A stretch of 64,000 bases of DNA, from assembly GCA_030830785.1 (NCBI GenBank), contig JAURMI010000022.1, positions 62,001 to 126,000 of the forward strand, in the 5' to 3' direction. Of the stretch, positions 35,287-44,557 are shown piece after piece; positions within the stretch are counted from its first letter, which is position 1; every line of letters starts with the position of its first letter. The notes beneath the pieces were generated by a model, which saw nothing but the letters and a program-made list of their open reading frames with translations, had not been told where the DNA came from and did no database searches. The position numbers were made by a program, and so were the translations under genes. Source of the stretch: Crocinitomicaceae bacterium. GTDB taxonomy: Bacteria; Bacteroidota; Bacteroidia; Flavobacteriales_D; Crocinitomicaceae.

Positions 35287-35865
35287 ATGAAAAAGCTTGT
35301 GCTAGTCTTAATGGGCTTTGGCTTATTATTTATTTTATTTGTGTCATTTATGCGTTCCTCGATAGAAACTCCCAATTATGAAGTACTGCGCGTACTCGAT
35401 AAAAAAACTGAAATTAGGCTTTATCCAGAACTCATTTTAGCCGAAACGCACATGGAGGCTTCATCCTATAAAGAAAATAGTAGTTTGGGTTTTCGTCGGG
35501 TGGCTGGTTATATTTTCGGAGGAAATGATAATGAACAAAAAATTTCTATGACTGCCCCTGTAATGATGGAAATGGGAGAGCAAACGGAGCTTTCATTTGT
35601 TATGCCCAAACAATACCACTTAGAGCAATTGCCAACTCCAAATAACCAAAAAGTTCAAATTATTAAAAAAGCATCCCGCACTTTGGCGGTATTGCGCTTT
35701 GGAGGTTATGCCGATGATCATAAAATAAATTCCAAGGCATTTGAATTGAAAGAAACCTTAGACAAGGAAGGGATAGCTTTTAAAGCCAAACTAATTTACA
35801 TGGGCTACAATGCTCCATGGGATTTTATTGCCCGTCGCAATGAGGTGGCTTTTGAGCTTGAATGA
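35287..35865 (+). CDS. SOUL-family heme-binding protein
   Basis: 192 residues with one N-terminal hydrophobic segment (about 4-22) that could be an uncleaved anchor or signal. The SOUL/HBP fold follows: PNYEVLRVLDKKTEIRLYPELILAET, FRRVAGYIFGGNDNEQKISMTAPVMME (the most conserved block), FVMPKQY and YNAPWDFIARRNEV near the end. SOUL proteins bind heme or tetrapyrroles. Single gene, upstream of acs with a 32-bp gap. Confidence 0.92.
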   Translation: MKKLVLVLMGFGLLFILFVSFMRSSIETPNYEVLRVLDKKTEIRLYPELILAETHMEASSYKENSSLGFRRVAGYIFGGNDNEQKISMTAPVMMEMGEQTELSFVMPKQYHLEQLPTPNNQKVQIIKKASRTLAVLRFGGYADDHKINSKAFELKETLDKEGIAFKAKLIYMGYNAPWDFIARRNEVAFELE

Positions 35866-35897
35866 TAATTGTTTAATTTTAGCTTAAATGAGCTAAA

Positions 35898-37817
35898 ATG
35901 AATTATCCCTATCAAATTCAAACTTTTGAAGCCTATAAGGCGCAATATCAAAAGAGTATAGAAAATCCCCAAGATTTTTGGAGACAAATTGCAGAGCATT
36001 TTACTTGGCAAAGAAAGTGGGATACGGTTTTGGAATGGAATTTTAAGGAACCTAAAGTCGAATGGTTTAAAGGTGCTTTGGTCAATATTACCGAAAATTG
36101 TTTGGATAGACACTTGGATACTAAGGCAAATGAGGCTGCAATTATTTGGGAGCCCAACGATCCAAAAGAAGCGCATCGCATTATCACCTACAAGGAGTTA
36201 CATTTTAGAGTGCAACAATTCGCTAATGTGTTGCTCAACAATGGGGTAAAGAAAGGAGATAGGGTTTGTATCTACATGGGTATGGTGCCAGAATTGGCGA
36301 TTGCTACTTTGGCCTGTGCACGAATAGGTGCCATTCATTCAGTAATATTTGGTGGTTTTTCTGCTCAAGCAATTGCAGATAGAATTCAAGATGCCGATGC
36401 TAGATTTGTTGTTACCTGTGATGGTGCCTGCAGGGGTGCAAAGGAAATTGCCTTGAAAAGTGTTATTGATGAAGCATTGCAGTCTGAAAATAATGTCAAA
36501 CATGTTTTTGTTTTAGAACGGACCAAGACGCCAGTAAAGATGCAAAATAATCGAGATTTATGGTGGGCCGATGAAATAAAAAAAGTAGAGCAAATGGGCA
36601 ATCCTGTGGTGCCCCCAGTTGCCATGGGTGCAGAAGACATCCTATTCATTCTTTACACGTCTGGCTCTACCGGAAAGCCTAAAGGGGTGGTGCATACGAC
36701 AGCTGGCTACATGGTTTGGGCCAATTATACTTTTGTAAATGTTTTTCAATACCAACCAGGTCAGATACATTTTTGTACGGCTGATATTGGTTGGATAACT
36801 GGTCATAGTTATATTATTTACGGACCACTGAGTGCAGGTGCAACTACAGTAATGTTTGAAGGCATACCAACCTGGCCCGATGCAGGCCGATTCTGGGACA
36901 TTATTCATAAATACAAGGTGGATATTTTCTATACTGCACCCACAGCCATACGGAGTTTGATGAGTTTTGGTCTTGAACCTATGGATTCTAAAGATTTAAG
37001 TTCTTTAAAGGTATTAGGCACTGTAGGAGAACCTATTAATGAAGAAGCTTGGCACTGGTACGACGAACATATAGGAAATAAAAATTGCCCCATTGTTGAC
37101 ACGTGGTGGCAAACCGAAACTGGGGGTGCTATGATTTCCAACCTGGCTGGTGTAACGCCTTCAAAACCATCTTATGCCACCTTACCTTTGCCGGGTATAC
37201 AGCCCTGTTTGATAGATGAAAACGGTAAAGAAATTCATGGCAATGGGGTGAGTGGCAATTTATGTATCAAATATCCTTGGCCTGGAATTATTCGAAGTAC
37301 TTATAATGACCATGAACGCTGCCGTCAGACCTATTTCTCTACTTATGAACATTTATATTTTACGGGCGACGGTTGCTTGCGCGATGCAGATGGCATGTAC
37401 CGCATAACGGGTAGGGTAGATGACGTTTTGAATGTCAGTGGGCACCGCATTGGTACAGCAGAGGTAGAAAATGCCATTAACATGCATCCTTCGGTAATAG
37501 AAAGTGCAGTGGTTGGATACCCTCATGAAATTAAAGGTCAAGGAATTTTTGCATATATCATTTTAGATCAAGAGTTTGATAATCAATCCTCATTAATTCA
37601 AGAAATTTTAAAAACGGTTTCAACTGTCATTGGTCCAATTGCCAAACCTGATCAACTTTTGTTTGTTCCAGGTTTACCCAAAACGCGCAGTGGTAAAATC
37701 ATGCGCCGAATCTTAAGAAAGATTGCAGAAGGGGATACCAATAATTTAGGTGACACCTCTACATTACTAGATCCAAGTTTGGTAGATATATTAATAGAAA
37801 AGAAAAAGCTACATTAA
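35898..37817 (+). CDS. acs: Acetate-CoA ligase (AMP-forming)
   Basis: Converts acetate, ATP and CoA to acetyl-CoA. The 639-residue protein shows the N-terminal ACAS domain (WFKGALVNITENCLDRHL), the adenylate loop YTSGSTGKPKGVVHTTAGY near residue 252, ADIGWITGHSYIIYGPLSAGAT near 295, DTWWQTETGG near 402, TGDGCLRDADGMYRITGRVDD near 490 and the acetylatable Lys in LPKTRSGKIMRRILR near 595. Complete. A terminator stands between it and the convergent TonB receptor gene. Confidence 0.97.
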   Translation: MNYPYQIQTFEAYKAQYQKSIENPQDFWRQIAEHFTWQRKWDTVLEWNFKEPKVEWFKGALVNITENCLDRHLDTKANEAAIIWEPNDPKEAHRIITYKELHFRVQQFANVLLNNGVKKGDRVCIYMGMVPELAIATLACARIGAIHSVIFGGFSAQAIADRIQDADARFVVTCDGACRGAKEIALKSVIDEALQSENNVKHVFVLERTKTPVKMQNNRDLWWADEIKKVEQMGNPVVPPVAMGAEDILFILYTSGSTGKPKGVVHTTAGYMVWANYTFVNVFQYQPGQIHFCTADIGWITGHSYIIYGPLSAGATTVMFEGIPTWPDAGRFWDIIHKYKVDIFYTAPTAIRSLMSFGLEPMDSKDLSSLKVLGTVGEPINEEAWHWYDEHIGNKNCPIVDTWWQTETGGAMISNLAGVTPSKPSYATLPLPGIQPCLIDENGKEIHGNGVSGNLCIKYPWPGIIRSTYNDHERCRQTYFSTYEHLYFTGDGCLRDADGMYRITGRVDDVLNVSGHRIGTAEVENAINMHPSVIESAVVGYPHEIKGQGIFAYIILDQEFDNQSSLIQEILKTVSTVIGPIAKPDQLLFVPGLPKTRSGKIMRRILRKIAEGDTNNLGDTSTLLDPSLVDILIEKKKLH

Positions 37818-37825
37818 CCTTATCT

Positions 37826-37864
37826 TAAAAAAAAAGCCCTGTTGAATTTCAACAGGGCTCTTAG
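37826..37864. terminator. Bidirectional terminator between acs and the TonB receptor gene
   Basis: Perfect 10-bp stem AGCCCTGTTG (37835-37844) / CAACAGGGCT (37850-37859), loop AATTT. The A8 run to the left gives the U tract for minus-strand transcripts; the plus strand has only CTTAG after the stem, so it works best for the receptor gene. Confidence 0.88.
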
Positions 37865-37883
37865 TTGTATTAACTTCTTTGGA

Positions 37884-40241
37884 CTAGAAAGTGAATTTAG
37901 CCATGAAGTTAAAGTTACGACCAAAACCAGGGAAACCATAAGCAAAAGTAGTACCATCTGCTGTAGAAGTAGCATCAGATAAATACTTTACATCTGTAAG
38001 GTTGAAACCTTGGATGCCTAAGTTAAGTGTGCGGTCACCCATTTTAAGCTCATAACCCAAACGAGCGTCTAAGTTATAGTAAGATGGGATTTGGTAAGAG
38101 TCAATTCTGTCTGCTTCTGTTGTTTTAGAGGATGGGTCGAAATTAGCGTAAAAACGATCGTTGTATACCCACGTTGCACCTACATAGAATCCTTTTGCAA
38201 TTTGGTAACGCGCTTGAATTCCATATTGAGATTGCGGAGCATCACCAACATGTACGCCATCTACATAAGAAGTAACTGTAGTAGATTGCGTTGGATCAAT
38301 TTCAGAGTAAACTGTGGCATTAACATCGCCAATCCAACGCCAGTCACCTAGTGAAATGATTCCGCCAAGCTCTAGACCTTCCATTGGGCGTGTATTAAAT
38401 TCAACCTCTACACCTTTGTGTTGAGCGTTTGCTCCTGTCATTAAAGCACGTGTGATTGTTCCGTTAGGCCCAGTGATATTTCCTGATAATAAAGATTTAT
38501 CTCTCCAGTTAGTCATGTAGGCATTCACCTTAACGGCCAATTTATTTGAACGGTATCCATAACCCAATTCAAAAGACTCCGCTTTTTCATTCAAAAGGTT
38601 TTGAACTACATCGTTTTTGTTGTTCACAAATACAAATGAGAAGAACGGTGCACGAGAGAATTTACCAGCGTTGAAGTAAACGTTGTGGTTTTCATTGATG
38701 TTGTAGTTAGCACCACCTTTGAAAGAGTAACCCATAATTTTAACAATTTCCGACATTTCTCCACGGCCAGTAGTATCATTTACGTATGACATTCGATCTA
38801 CTCGCTGATTTGACGTATTGTTGATTGCACCTGTTACAAATGCTGAAAGGTTGTCTTTGCTGTATTCTAATTGGCCAAACAAACCTGCATATTTAACCAA
38901 GCCGTCGTTGTCATAAGAAACGCGCTGATCAGCTGGAGTCACGTGAAATACGTTTCCGTAGTTAGAAGCATATTCGTGTACGCCTACAAGGCCATTAACT
39001 CCATCATAGCGAGCCGAACCACCAAGTAAGTCGCGAACTTCACGGAAGTGCTCACCGCGGTATGAACGTGCATCAAGACCTAAAGTAAGGTCCATATTTG
39101 CATTGATTTTGTGGTTAACTGTAGATATTAAACCTGTCCAGTAGTGGTTGTTTACTGAGTTTCGCTGTGCATATTTTACACCACCGTTGTTAACATCTGG
39201 ATTTGCCATATTGTAGTCATATGCCGCTTGAATATCAAGTAACCCTTCGGCAGTTCTGGTATAAGATGAACCCAAACGACCAGATCCACCACCATGGCCA
39301 ATTGAGTAGTAAAGTGAACTATTTACAGATGTTTTTTCAGAAACATTCCAGTAGTGGTTCAATGAGAATTGTGGTTTGTGATAGTAGTTCACGCGATCGT
39401 TGAATAAATCACCATTACTATAATAACCAATATCTCCATTAAAACGACGATCTAAGGTGTCATACTGACTAGGATTTAATCCTGAACTTCTTTGACCATG
39501 CGATTGTGGTGCGCCAATACCTGTTAAAACAAGTTTGTGACGCTCATTTAATTTTTTGGCTAAAGTCAAGAAGTATGAATACCCATTGATCCATGTACCA
39601 TCGACATATGAACTGCCTGCTGTCTTAGATAAAACTGTGGTTAAAGCAAAACCGTTATCCATCAAACCTGTTGAAGCATAGCCCATGATTTTATACTGCC
39701 CGTAATCAGTAAGTGAAGTCATTACAGAAGCACCAGGTTTGGCATCTGTAGACTTTGTTATGATATTCATAGTACCACCTACAGAATTGATTGCAAGCTT
39801 AGAAGCACCTAGACCGCGCTGAACCTGAATTGTTGAAACAGCGTCACCTAAACCAGCCCAGTTTGACCAATATACCCAACCGTTTTCCATGTCATTTACA
39901 GGAATACCATTGATGGTAACGGCTACGTTACGCTGGTCAAAACCACGAATGTTAATGCGAGAGTCACCTACACCGCCTCCTTGTTTGGTAGCATAGACAC
40001 CAGGAGTAACTTTAAGTACCTCTGGAAGTTCTGTTGATCCGCCGTATACTTCTGAAATTTGACGTGCATTTACAGTAGACATGGCTACTGGCGTTTTACG
40101 GTCTTTACCATAACTGGAAATGACACGTATTTCCTTAATGTTTTGTTCACGAGTAGTATCATCGTCCATACCAACTTGTGCAAAACTAGGACTTGCCGCT
40201 AAGGTCAGCAAAGTTCCCCAAAGTAATTTTTTCTTCATCAT
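37884..40241 (-). CDS. TonB-dependent outer-membrane receptor
   Basis: 785-residue receptor for energised import of an unknown ligand. Signal peptide MMKKKLLWGTLLTLAASPSFAQ; then the plug domain (IKEIRVISSYGKDRKTPVAMSTV, LPEVLKVTPGVYATKQGGGVGDSRINIRGFDQRNVAVTINGIP, INSVGGTMNIITK) and the barrel ending with aromatic FNFMAKFTF. There is no N-terminal carboxypeptidase-regulatory-like domain and no SusD partner, so it is more like a classical metal-chelate or cofactor receptor than a polysaccharide SusC. Start at 40241 chosen for the signal peptide; earlier starts lie inside the promoter. Codon use is unusually GC-richer and regular, consistent with high expression. Confidence 0.93.
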   Translation of the reverse strand: MMKKKLLWGTLLTLAASPSFAQVGMDDDTTREQNIKEIRVISSYGKDRKTPVAMSTVNARQISEVYGGSTELPEVLKVTPGVYATKQGGGVGDSRINIRGFDQRNVAVTINGIPVNDMENGWVYWSNWAGLGDAVSTIQVQRGLGASKLAINSVGGTMNIITKSTDAKPGASVMTSLTDYGQYKIMGYASTGLMDNGFALTTVLSKTAGSSYVDGTWINGYSYFLTLAKKLNERHKLVLTGIGAPQSHGQRSSGLNPSQYDTLDRRFNGDIGYYSNGDLFNDRVNYYHKPQFSLNHYWNVSEKTSVNSSLYYSIGHGGGSGRLGSSYTRTAEGLLDIQAAYDYNMANPDVNNGGVKYAQRNSVNNHYWTGLISTVNHKINANMDLTLGLDARSYRGEHFREVRDLLGGSARYDGVNGLVGVHEYASNYGNVFHVTPADQRVSYDNDGLVKYAGLFGQLEYSKDNLSAFVTGAINNTSNQRVDRMSYVNDTTGRGEMSEIVKIMGYSFKGGANYNINENHNVYFNAGKFSRAPFFSFVFVNNKNDVVQNLLNEKAESFELGYGYRSNKLAVKVNAYMTNWRDKSLLSGNITGPNGTITRALMTGANAQHKGVEVEFNTRPMEGLELGGIISLGDWRWIGDVNATVYSEIDPTQSTTVTSYVDGVHVGDAPQSQYGIQARYQIAKGFYVGATWVYNDRFYANFDPSSKTTEADRIDSYQIPSYYNLDARLGYELKMGDRTLNLGIQGFNLTDVKYLSDATSTADGTTFAYGFPGFGRNFNFMAKFTF

Positions 40242-40264
40242 AAAAAGTAGTTTATTGATTAGGA

Positions 40265-40295
40265 CAAATATGTCAATCATTGTCAAGAAATCAAA
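40265..40295 (-). promoter_or_regulatory. Promoter of the TonB receptor gene
   Basis: Minus strand TTTG (40292-40295), exactly 19 bases, CATATTTG (40265-40272), one mismatch to the TTTG-N19-TAnnTTTG consensus. It ends 23 bases before the ATG at 40241 and overlaps the alternative upstream starts, which argues against them. Confidence 0.75.
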
Positions 40296-40417
40296 TCTTT
40301 TAAGGTTAAATTTTTATAAACAAAAAATGAACTTTTTATTCTCAATAATGCTTTAAACGCAGTAGAGGTTTAATTTACAGGTATATAATGTATTGTTGAA
40401 AACTTGTTTTAAGAAAA

Positions 40418-40452
40418 ATAAAAAACCCAGTAACTTGAAGGAACTGGGTTTT
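40418..40452 (-). terminator. Terminator of tRNA-Val
   Basis: Stem AAAACCCAGT / ACTGGGTTTT with an 11-base loop; the A-rich left side gives a U tract on the minus strand, directly after the tRNA 3' end. Confidence 0.8.
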
Positions 40453-40457
40453 AAAAG

Positions 40458-40532
40458 TGGGGGTTGACGGGTTCGAACCGCCGACCCTCTGCTTGTAAGG
40501 CAGATGCTCTGAACCAGCTGAGCTAAACCCCC
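40458..40532 (-). tRNA. tRNA-Val (anticodon UAC)
   Basis: The 75-base minus-strand sequence folds as a cloverleaf: acceptor GGGGGTT/AACCCCC with discriminator A, D stem GCTC/GAGC, anticodon stem TCTGC/GCAGA with loop CTTACAA (anticodon TAC), T arm GGCGG/CCGTC with loop TTCGAAC. CCA is not encoded. Confidence 0.96.
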
Positions 40533-40549
40533 TTAATTTTGGAAGAGTG

Positions 40550-40557
40550 CAAAGATA
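40550..40557 (-). promoter_or_regulatory. -7 promoter box of tRNA-Val
   Basis: Minus strand TATCTTTG, an exact TAnnTTTG match, 17 bases before the tRNA 5' end. The -33 region is weak. Confidence 0.7.
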
Positions 40558-40666
40558 TATATTAAATCATTAGTAATGAAATTTATCGTTCTTTTTTTAT
40601 TTTTTCAGAGGCATGTCATTCTCTTTCAATTCGTTGTATGCTGAAACTTTTATTTAATCCAAACGT

Positions 40667-42034
40667 ATGTTAGATAATATGTTAAAAAATTCGTTTTTGA
40701 AAATAGCTTTTTTGTTTGCACTTTGTTTATTGATGCTTTCCTGTAAGGACAAATTAGTATCTAAGGTAGAAGTTAAGGATTGGAAACAAATCAAGCAGAA
40801 AGGGAAGCTCACTGTCTTGACAGAAAACTCAACGCTTTCTTTTTATGAATTGAAAGGAAAAAAAATGGGTTTTGAATACGAGATATTGGATACATTTTGT
40901 AAAGCCCATAATCTTGAGTTGGAAGTGAAGGTGATAGACAAAATAGAGCAATTTAATCACTTATTAAATAAAGGGGAGGGGGATGTAGTAGCAGCGAATC
41001 TACCGATTGAACTCAATAGACAAAAAATTTTAAGCTATTCCATTCCTTATTATCACACTTATCAGGTTTTGGTGCAGCGCAAATCTGATTCTGTAATCAA
41101 AGAACCCGCCCATCTTGCCTCTAAAACTTTATATGTAGATAAGCACTCTGCATATGAAAAAAGACTTGTTGCTCTTCAAAAAGAAATAGGAGCAACTTTA
41201 GATGTCAGATACAAAAGATCTTTACACCTGGCCGAAGATTTAATTGAAGAGGTGGCAAAAGGAAGAATACGTTTCACACTCGCTCATGAAAATCAAGCTA
41301 GGTTAGCCAAAGAAACGCATCCTCAATTGGATATAAAAACTCGCATGTCATTTGAGCAAAAAATTGCATTTGGATTTCGACCAAAAAGTGTGGAATTAAA
41401 AAAGAAAATGGATACATTCTTAAGATCTTACACGGCATCGGAAGAATTTTCTCAATTGAAAAAAAAATATTTCGATTACATAGAAAACGAGACAATTGAA
41501 ATATTTTTAACCCCTAAAGGCGCCATTTCTCCATTCGATGAACTTTTTAAAGCTGCGGCATTAAAGTACAATTGGGATTGGAAATTGCTTGCTGCTGTTG
41601 CGTTTAGAGAGTCTAGATTTAATCCCCATGCGCGCGGATCAAAGGGGGCTTATGGTATGATGCAATTTATGCCAGGGACAGGCCCTAGCTTTGGTGTTTA
41701 TCCGAATTCTAGCCCTGAAGTTCAAATTAATGGAGGAATGAAGTATTTAGCCTACATTGGTAAAAGATGGAATTCCATTGTTGATGAGCGCGCGCGAATG
41801 CAATTTGTTTTGGCATCCTATAATGCTGGAGTTGGACACATCGAAGATGCACAGCGCTTGGCCAAAGCTGCAGGATTAGATCCTAATATGTGGGAAAACA
41901 ACGTTGAACTCATGGTTACAAAACTAAGTGAACCAGAGTTTTATCGCTCCGAACTAGTGCGCTGTGGTGCATACAGAGGACATGCGCCACAGTATACCAC
42001 CTCCGTAATAAACTTGTATGATAGTTGGAAGTAA
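40667..42034 (+). CDS. MltF-like membrane-bound lytic transglycosylase
   Basis: Lipoprotein that cleaves peptidoglycan glycan strands, with a regulatory periplasmic binding domain. Two ATGs (40667 and 40679) precede the lipoprotein signal that ends LMLSC. The solute-binding-protein-3 domain covers about residues 38-265 (GKLTVLTENSTLSFYELKGKKMGFEYEIL-type start), and the SLT domain about 285-450 with catalytic Glu in AFRESRFNPHARGSKGAYGMMQFMP and the later LASYNAGVGHIEDA. This is the MltF/YfhD arrangement. Its stop overlaps the miaA start (TAATG). Confidence 0.93.
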   Translation: MLDNMLKNSFLKIAFLFALCLLMLSCKDKLVSKVEVKDWKQIKQKGKLTVLTENSTLSFYELKGKKMGFEYEILDTFCKAHNLELEVKVIDKIEQFNHLLNKGEGDVVAANLPIELNRQKILSYSIPYYHTYQVLVQRKSDSVIKEPAHLASKTLYVDKHSAYEKRLVALQKEIGATLDVRYKRSLHLAEDLIEEVAKGRIRFTLAHENQARLAKETHPQLDIKTRMSFEQKIAFGFRPKSVELKKKMDTFLRSYTASEEFSQLKKKYFDYIENETIEIFLTPKGAISPFDELFKAAALKYNWDWKLLAAVAFRESRFNPHARGSKGAYGMMQFMPGTGPSFGVYPNSSPEVQINGGMKYLAYIGKRWNSIVDERARMQFVLASYNAGVGHIEDAQRLAKAAGLDPNMWENNVELMVTKLSEPEFYRSELVRCGAYRGHAPQYTTSVINLYDSWK

Positions 42035-42942
42035 TGTTAGAAGGGCAAACAACAATTCATGTCGTTCACGGTCCTACAGCATCAGGTAAAACTAGTCTGG
42101 CTATTGATTTAGCACTATGCTTAAATACGGAGGTTATTTCATTTGATTCTAGACAGTTTTATAAAGAACTAAACATCGGCGTTGCACGACCTACAATTTT
42201 GCAATTAAATAGTGTTAAGCATCATTTCATAGCAACAAATTCAATTAAAACTCCATTGAATGCATTCGAATTTGCAACACTTGCCAAACCTTTGATGGAT
42301 AATTTAATAGAAAAAAACGGAGCAGTTGTGCTGGTTGGTGGTTCGGCTTTATTTGCAGATGCGCTACTCCTTGGATTAGATTCATTACCACACAATAAAT
42401 CGGTTCAAGCTAAGTGGAATACCTATTTTGAAAACCATGGTCTGAGAGCTTTACAGGAGCAATTAAAATCAATAGACCCTAAATATTATGAGCAAATAGA
42501 TCAAATGAATCCTATGCGATTAATTCGGGCGCTAGAAATCGGCGAATTAACGGGAAAATCTAATCTTGAACTTCGCACTGGTGAGCGAAAGGATCCTCCT
42601 TATATAAAGCGTTACTTTATAGATTGGCCCAGAGCCGAATTATATCAACGCATAAATGAACGCGTTGATACTATGATAGCCGAGGGTTTAGAAAATGAGG
42701 CCAAAAAATTCTACCCAAATAAACTCGATTACAAATCATTGAAAACGGTAGGGTATCAAGAATTTTTTTCTCTATTTTCAAAACAATGGACCCGTGAACA
42801 GGCTATCGATAAAATTAAACAACATAGTCGAAATTATGCCAAAAGGCAGTTAACATGGCTGGGTAAATATGCTGATATTCAATCCTTGAACCCAAATGGT
42901 GCTCAATCTTTAGTTGTTCAAGCATTGAATTTAAAAGGTTAA
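42034..42942 (+). CDS. miaA: tRNA dimethylallyltransferase
   Basis: Adds a dimethylallyl group to A37 of tRNAs that read codons starting with U. The 302-residue protein has the P-loop HGPTASGKTSLAI near the N-terminus, ISFDSRQFYKELNIG, the RLIRALEI block near 165 and the late YKSLKTVGYQEF and YAKRQLTWL segments. The ATG at 42034 is chosen over a TTG nine bases earlier because it gives the TAATG overlap with the transglycosylase gene. Complete. Confidence 0.95.
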   Translation: MLEGQTTIHVVHGPTASGKTSLAIDLALCLNTEVISFDSRQFYKELNIGVARPTILQLNSVKHHFIATNSIKTPLNAFEFATLAKPLMDNLIEKNGAVVLVGGSALFADALLLGLDSLPHNKSVQAKWNTYFENHGLRALQEQLKSIDPKYYEQIDQMNPMRLIRALEIGELTGKSNLELRTGERKDPPYIKRYFIDWPRAELYQRINERVDTMIAEGLENEAKKFYPNKLDYKSLKTVGYQEFFSLFSKQWTREQAIDKIKQHSRNYAKRQLTWLGKYADIQSLNPNGAQSLVVQALNLKG

Positions 42943-42965
42943 AGAAATGTTAAAAACGCATTGAG

Positions 42966-42986
42966 AATGCTTATTTAAAGCATTTT
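42966..42986 (+). terminator. Possible weak terminator after miaA
   Basis: Stem AATGCTT / AAGCATT with a five-base loop followed by a short TTTT stretch. The U tract is short, so termination may be partial. Confidence 0.4.
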
Positions 42987-43006
42987 CGTAACAAACTACA
43001 AATAAT

Positions 43007-44557
43007 ATGAAACCGTTATTGCTCCTCTTTTCTCTTTTTTTGATACAACATCTATCGGCACAAAAAATTAGAATTAAAGTTGAAGATCAAAAAGATACAA
43101 CAGTTTATCTCATTAAATACTTTGGTTCAAAATTGTTTTATGCAGATACAGCACAAATAACAAAAGGCTTCGTTGAATTTGATGGTTCAAAGCAAAAACC
43201 GGGTATTGTAGGCTTGCTTTTACCAGGACAGCGTTATTTTGAATTTATTTTCAACAACGAGGATGTAATTCTTGAAACTAAAGGGCCGGATTTCATGGGA
43301 AATTTAGTGGTGAAAAAATCTGAAGAAAATACCGTATTTATTCCTTATGTTAAGTTTATTTCAAGTAAAAAAGGTGACATTGCCAAATTAGCAGAAGAGC
43401 GGTCAAAACTAAAGATAGACGACGCCATTTATGAAACATTATCTGCGCGAATTGATGAACTAAACAATGAAGTTGCAGATTATCAATCTAATATTGTAGC
43501 AAAGTTTCCAGAGCTTTTAGTTGGAAAAATTGTGCACATGTCAATGGAAGTCGATGTCCAAGACCCGCCAAAGGATGAAAATGGAAATATACTGGATTCA
43601 AACTTTAGATATAAGTATTATTTTTCTCATTTTTGGGAAAATGTCGATCTTAATACTGAAGCACTGGTAAATAATCCCATTTTTGCCAACAAATTAGAAT
43701 TCTACTTTGGCAAACAAATGATGATTCAGCATTGGGATACCATTATTAAGTATGCTTTTCAATTTTGCGATGCGCTTGACCCAAAATCTAGAATTTATGA
43801 ATATTCAGTTGGTTGGATAGCTTCTACTTATGGTAAAAGTGAAATTATGGGAATGGATAAAGTCTACTATTCTATGTTAAAGCGCTATTTCTGTACTAAA
43901 AATGAAAGTGGAAAGTCGCCTGCTTTTTGGGTGGCAGAAGATAAATTCGAAGATTTATGTGAAAATCTTGACAATAAATTAAATACGGTTATGGGTGTGA
44001 AACCCCCAAATCTTATCATGCGAGACACATCCGATACCAAATGGCTCGATTTTTACAGTTTAAATTCAGAGTACACCATTCTTTATTTCTGGGATCCTGA
44101 GTGTGGGCATTGCAAGAAGGTAACCCCAAAAATTCAAACACTTTATTCCCAGAAGTGGCAAAATCGAAATATTGAGGTTTTTGCCATTGGAAAAGGTGTA
44201 GGAAAGGATTTCGAAGCTTGGAAGAAATATATTCGCGATAATAATCTAAGCTTTATCAATGTAGCAATAACAAATTCTATTTATGAAATTGCAAAGGCTA
44301 CCCCTGAGAAATTAGTTCCACTTTATGTAGGGGAGAAAGGTAAGCCCACTACGCTTGCTAGTTTGAATTACCAACAAACTTACGATATCTACTCTACACC
44401 AAAAGTTTTTGTTTTGGATAAGGATAAAAAGATTATTGCCAAAAATTTATCTGTTTCTCAACTTGAAGATTTGCTGGATAAACTTCAAAATATGAATGAC
44501 GCAACAAAATTGTTCCCGCCAGATCCAGAGGAGGATGAACATATGCAAAAAGACTAA
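43007..44557 (+). CDS. TlpA/thioredoxin-like secreted protein with N-terminal DUF4369-type region
   Basis: 516-residue periplasmic protein. A signal peptide (1-19, ending LSAQ) is followed by a beta-rich domain near 20-110 that resembles the DUF4369 region of Bacteroidota thiol-disulphide proteins, a helical middle (DUF5106-like), and a C-terminal thioredoxin fold with the redox motif WDPECGHCKK near 363-372 (CGHC) and a late cis-Pro region STPKVFVLDK. Likely role: disulphide reduction or isomerisation in the envelope. Its stop abuts the nrnA ATG with no gap. Confidence 0.85.
   Translation: MKPLLLLFSLFLIQHLSAQKIRIKVEDQKDTTVYLIKYFGSKLFYADTAQITKGFVEFDGSKQKPGIVGLLLPGQRYFEFIFNNEDVILETKGPDFMGNLVVKKSEENTVFIPYVKFISSKKGDIAKLAEERSKLKIDDAIYETLSARIDELNNEVADYQSNIVAKFPELLVGKIVHMSMEVDVQDPPKDENGNILDSNFRYKYYFSHFWENVDLNTEALVNNPIFANKLEFYFGKQMMIQHWDTIIKYAFQFCDALDPKSRIYEYSVGWIASTYGKSEIMGMDKVYYSMLKRYFCTKNESGKSPAFWVAEDKFEDLCENLDNKLNTVMGVKPPNLIMRDTSDTKWLDFYSLNSEYTILYFWDPECGHCKKVTPKIQTLYSQKWQNRNIEVFAIGKGVGKDFEAWKKYIRDNNLSFINVAITNSIYEIAKATPEKLVPLYVGEKGKPTTLASLNYQQTYDIYSTPKVFVLDKDKKIIAKNLSVSQLEDLLDKLQNMNDATKLFPPDPEEDEHMQKD

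Noticed and set aside
35805..36176. 123-codon minus-strand frame
   Set aside because: Antisense to the 3' end of the SOUL gene and the 5' end of acs; no independent support.
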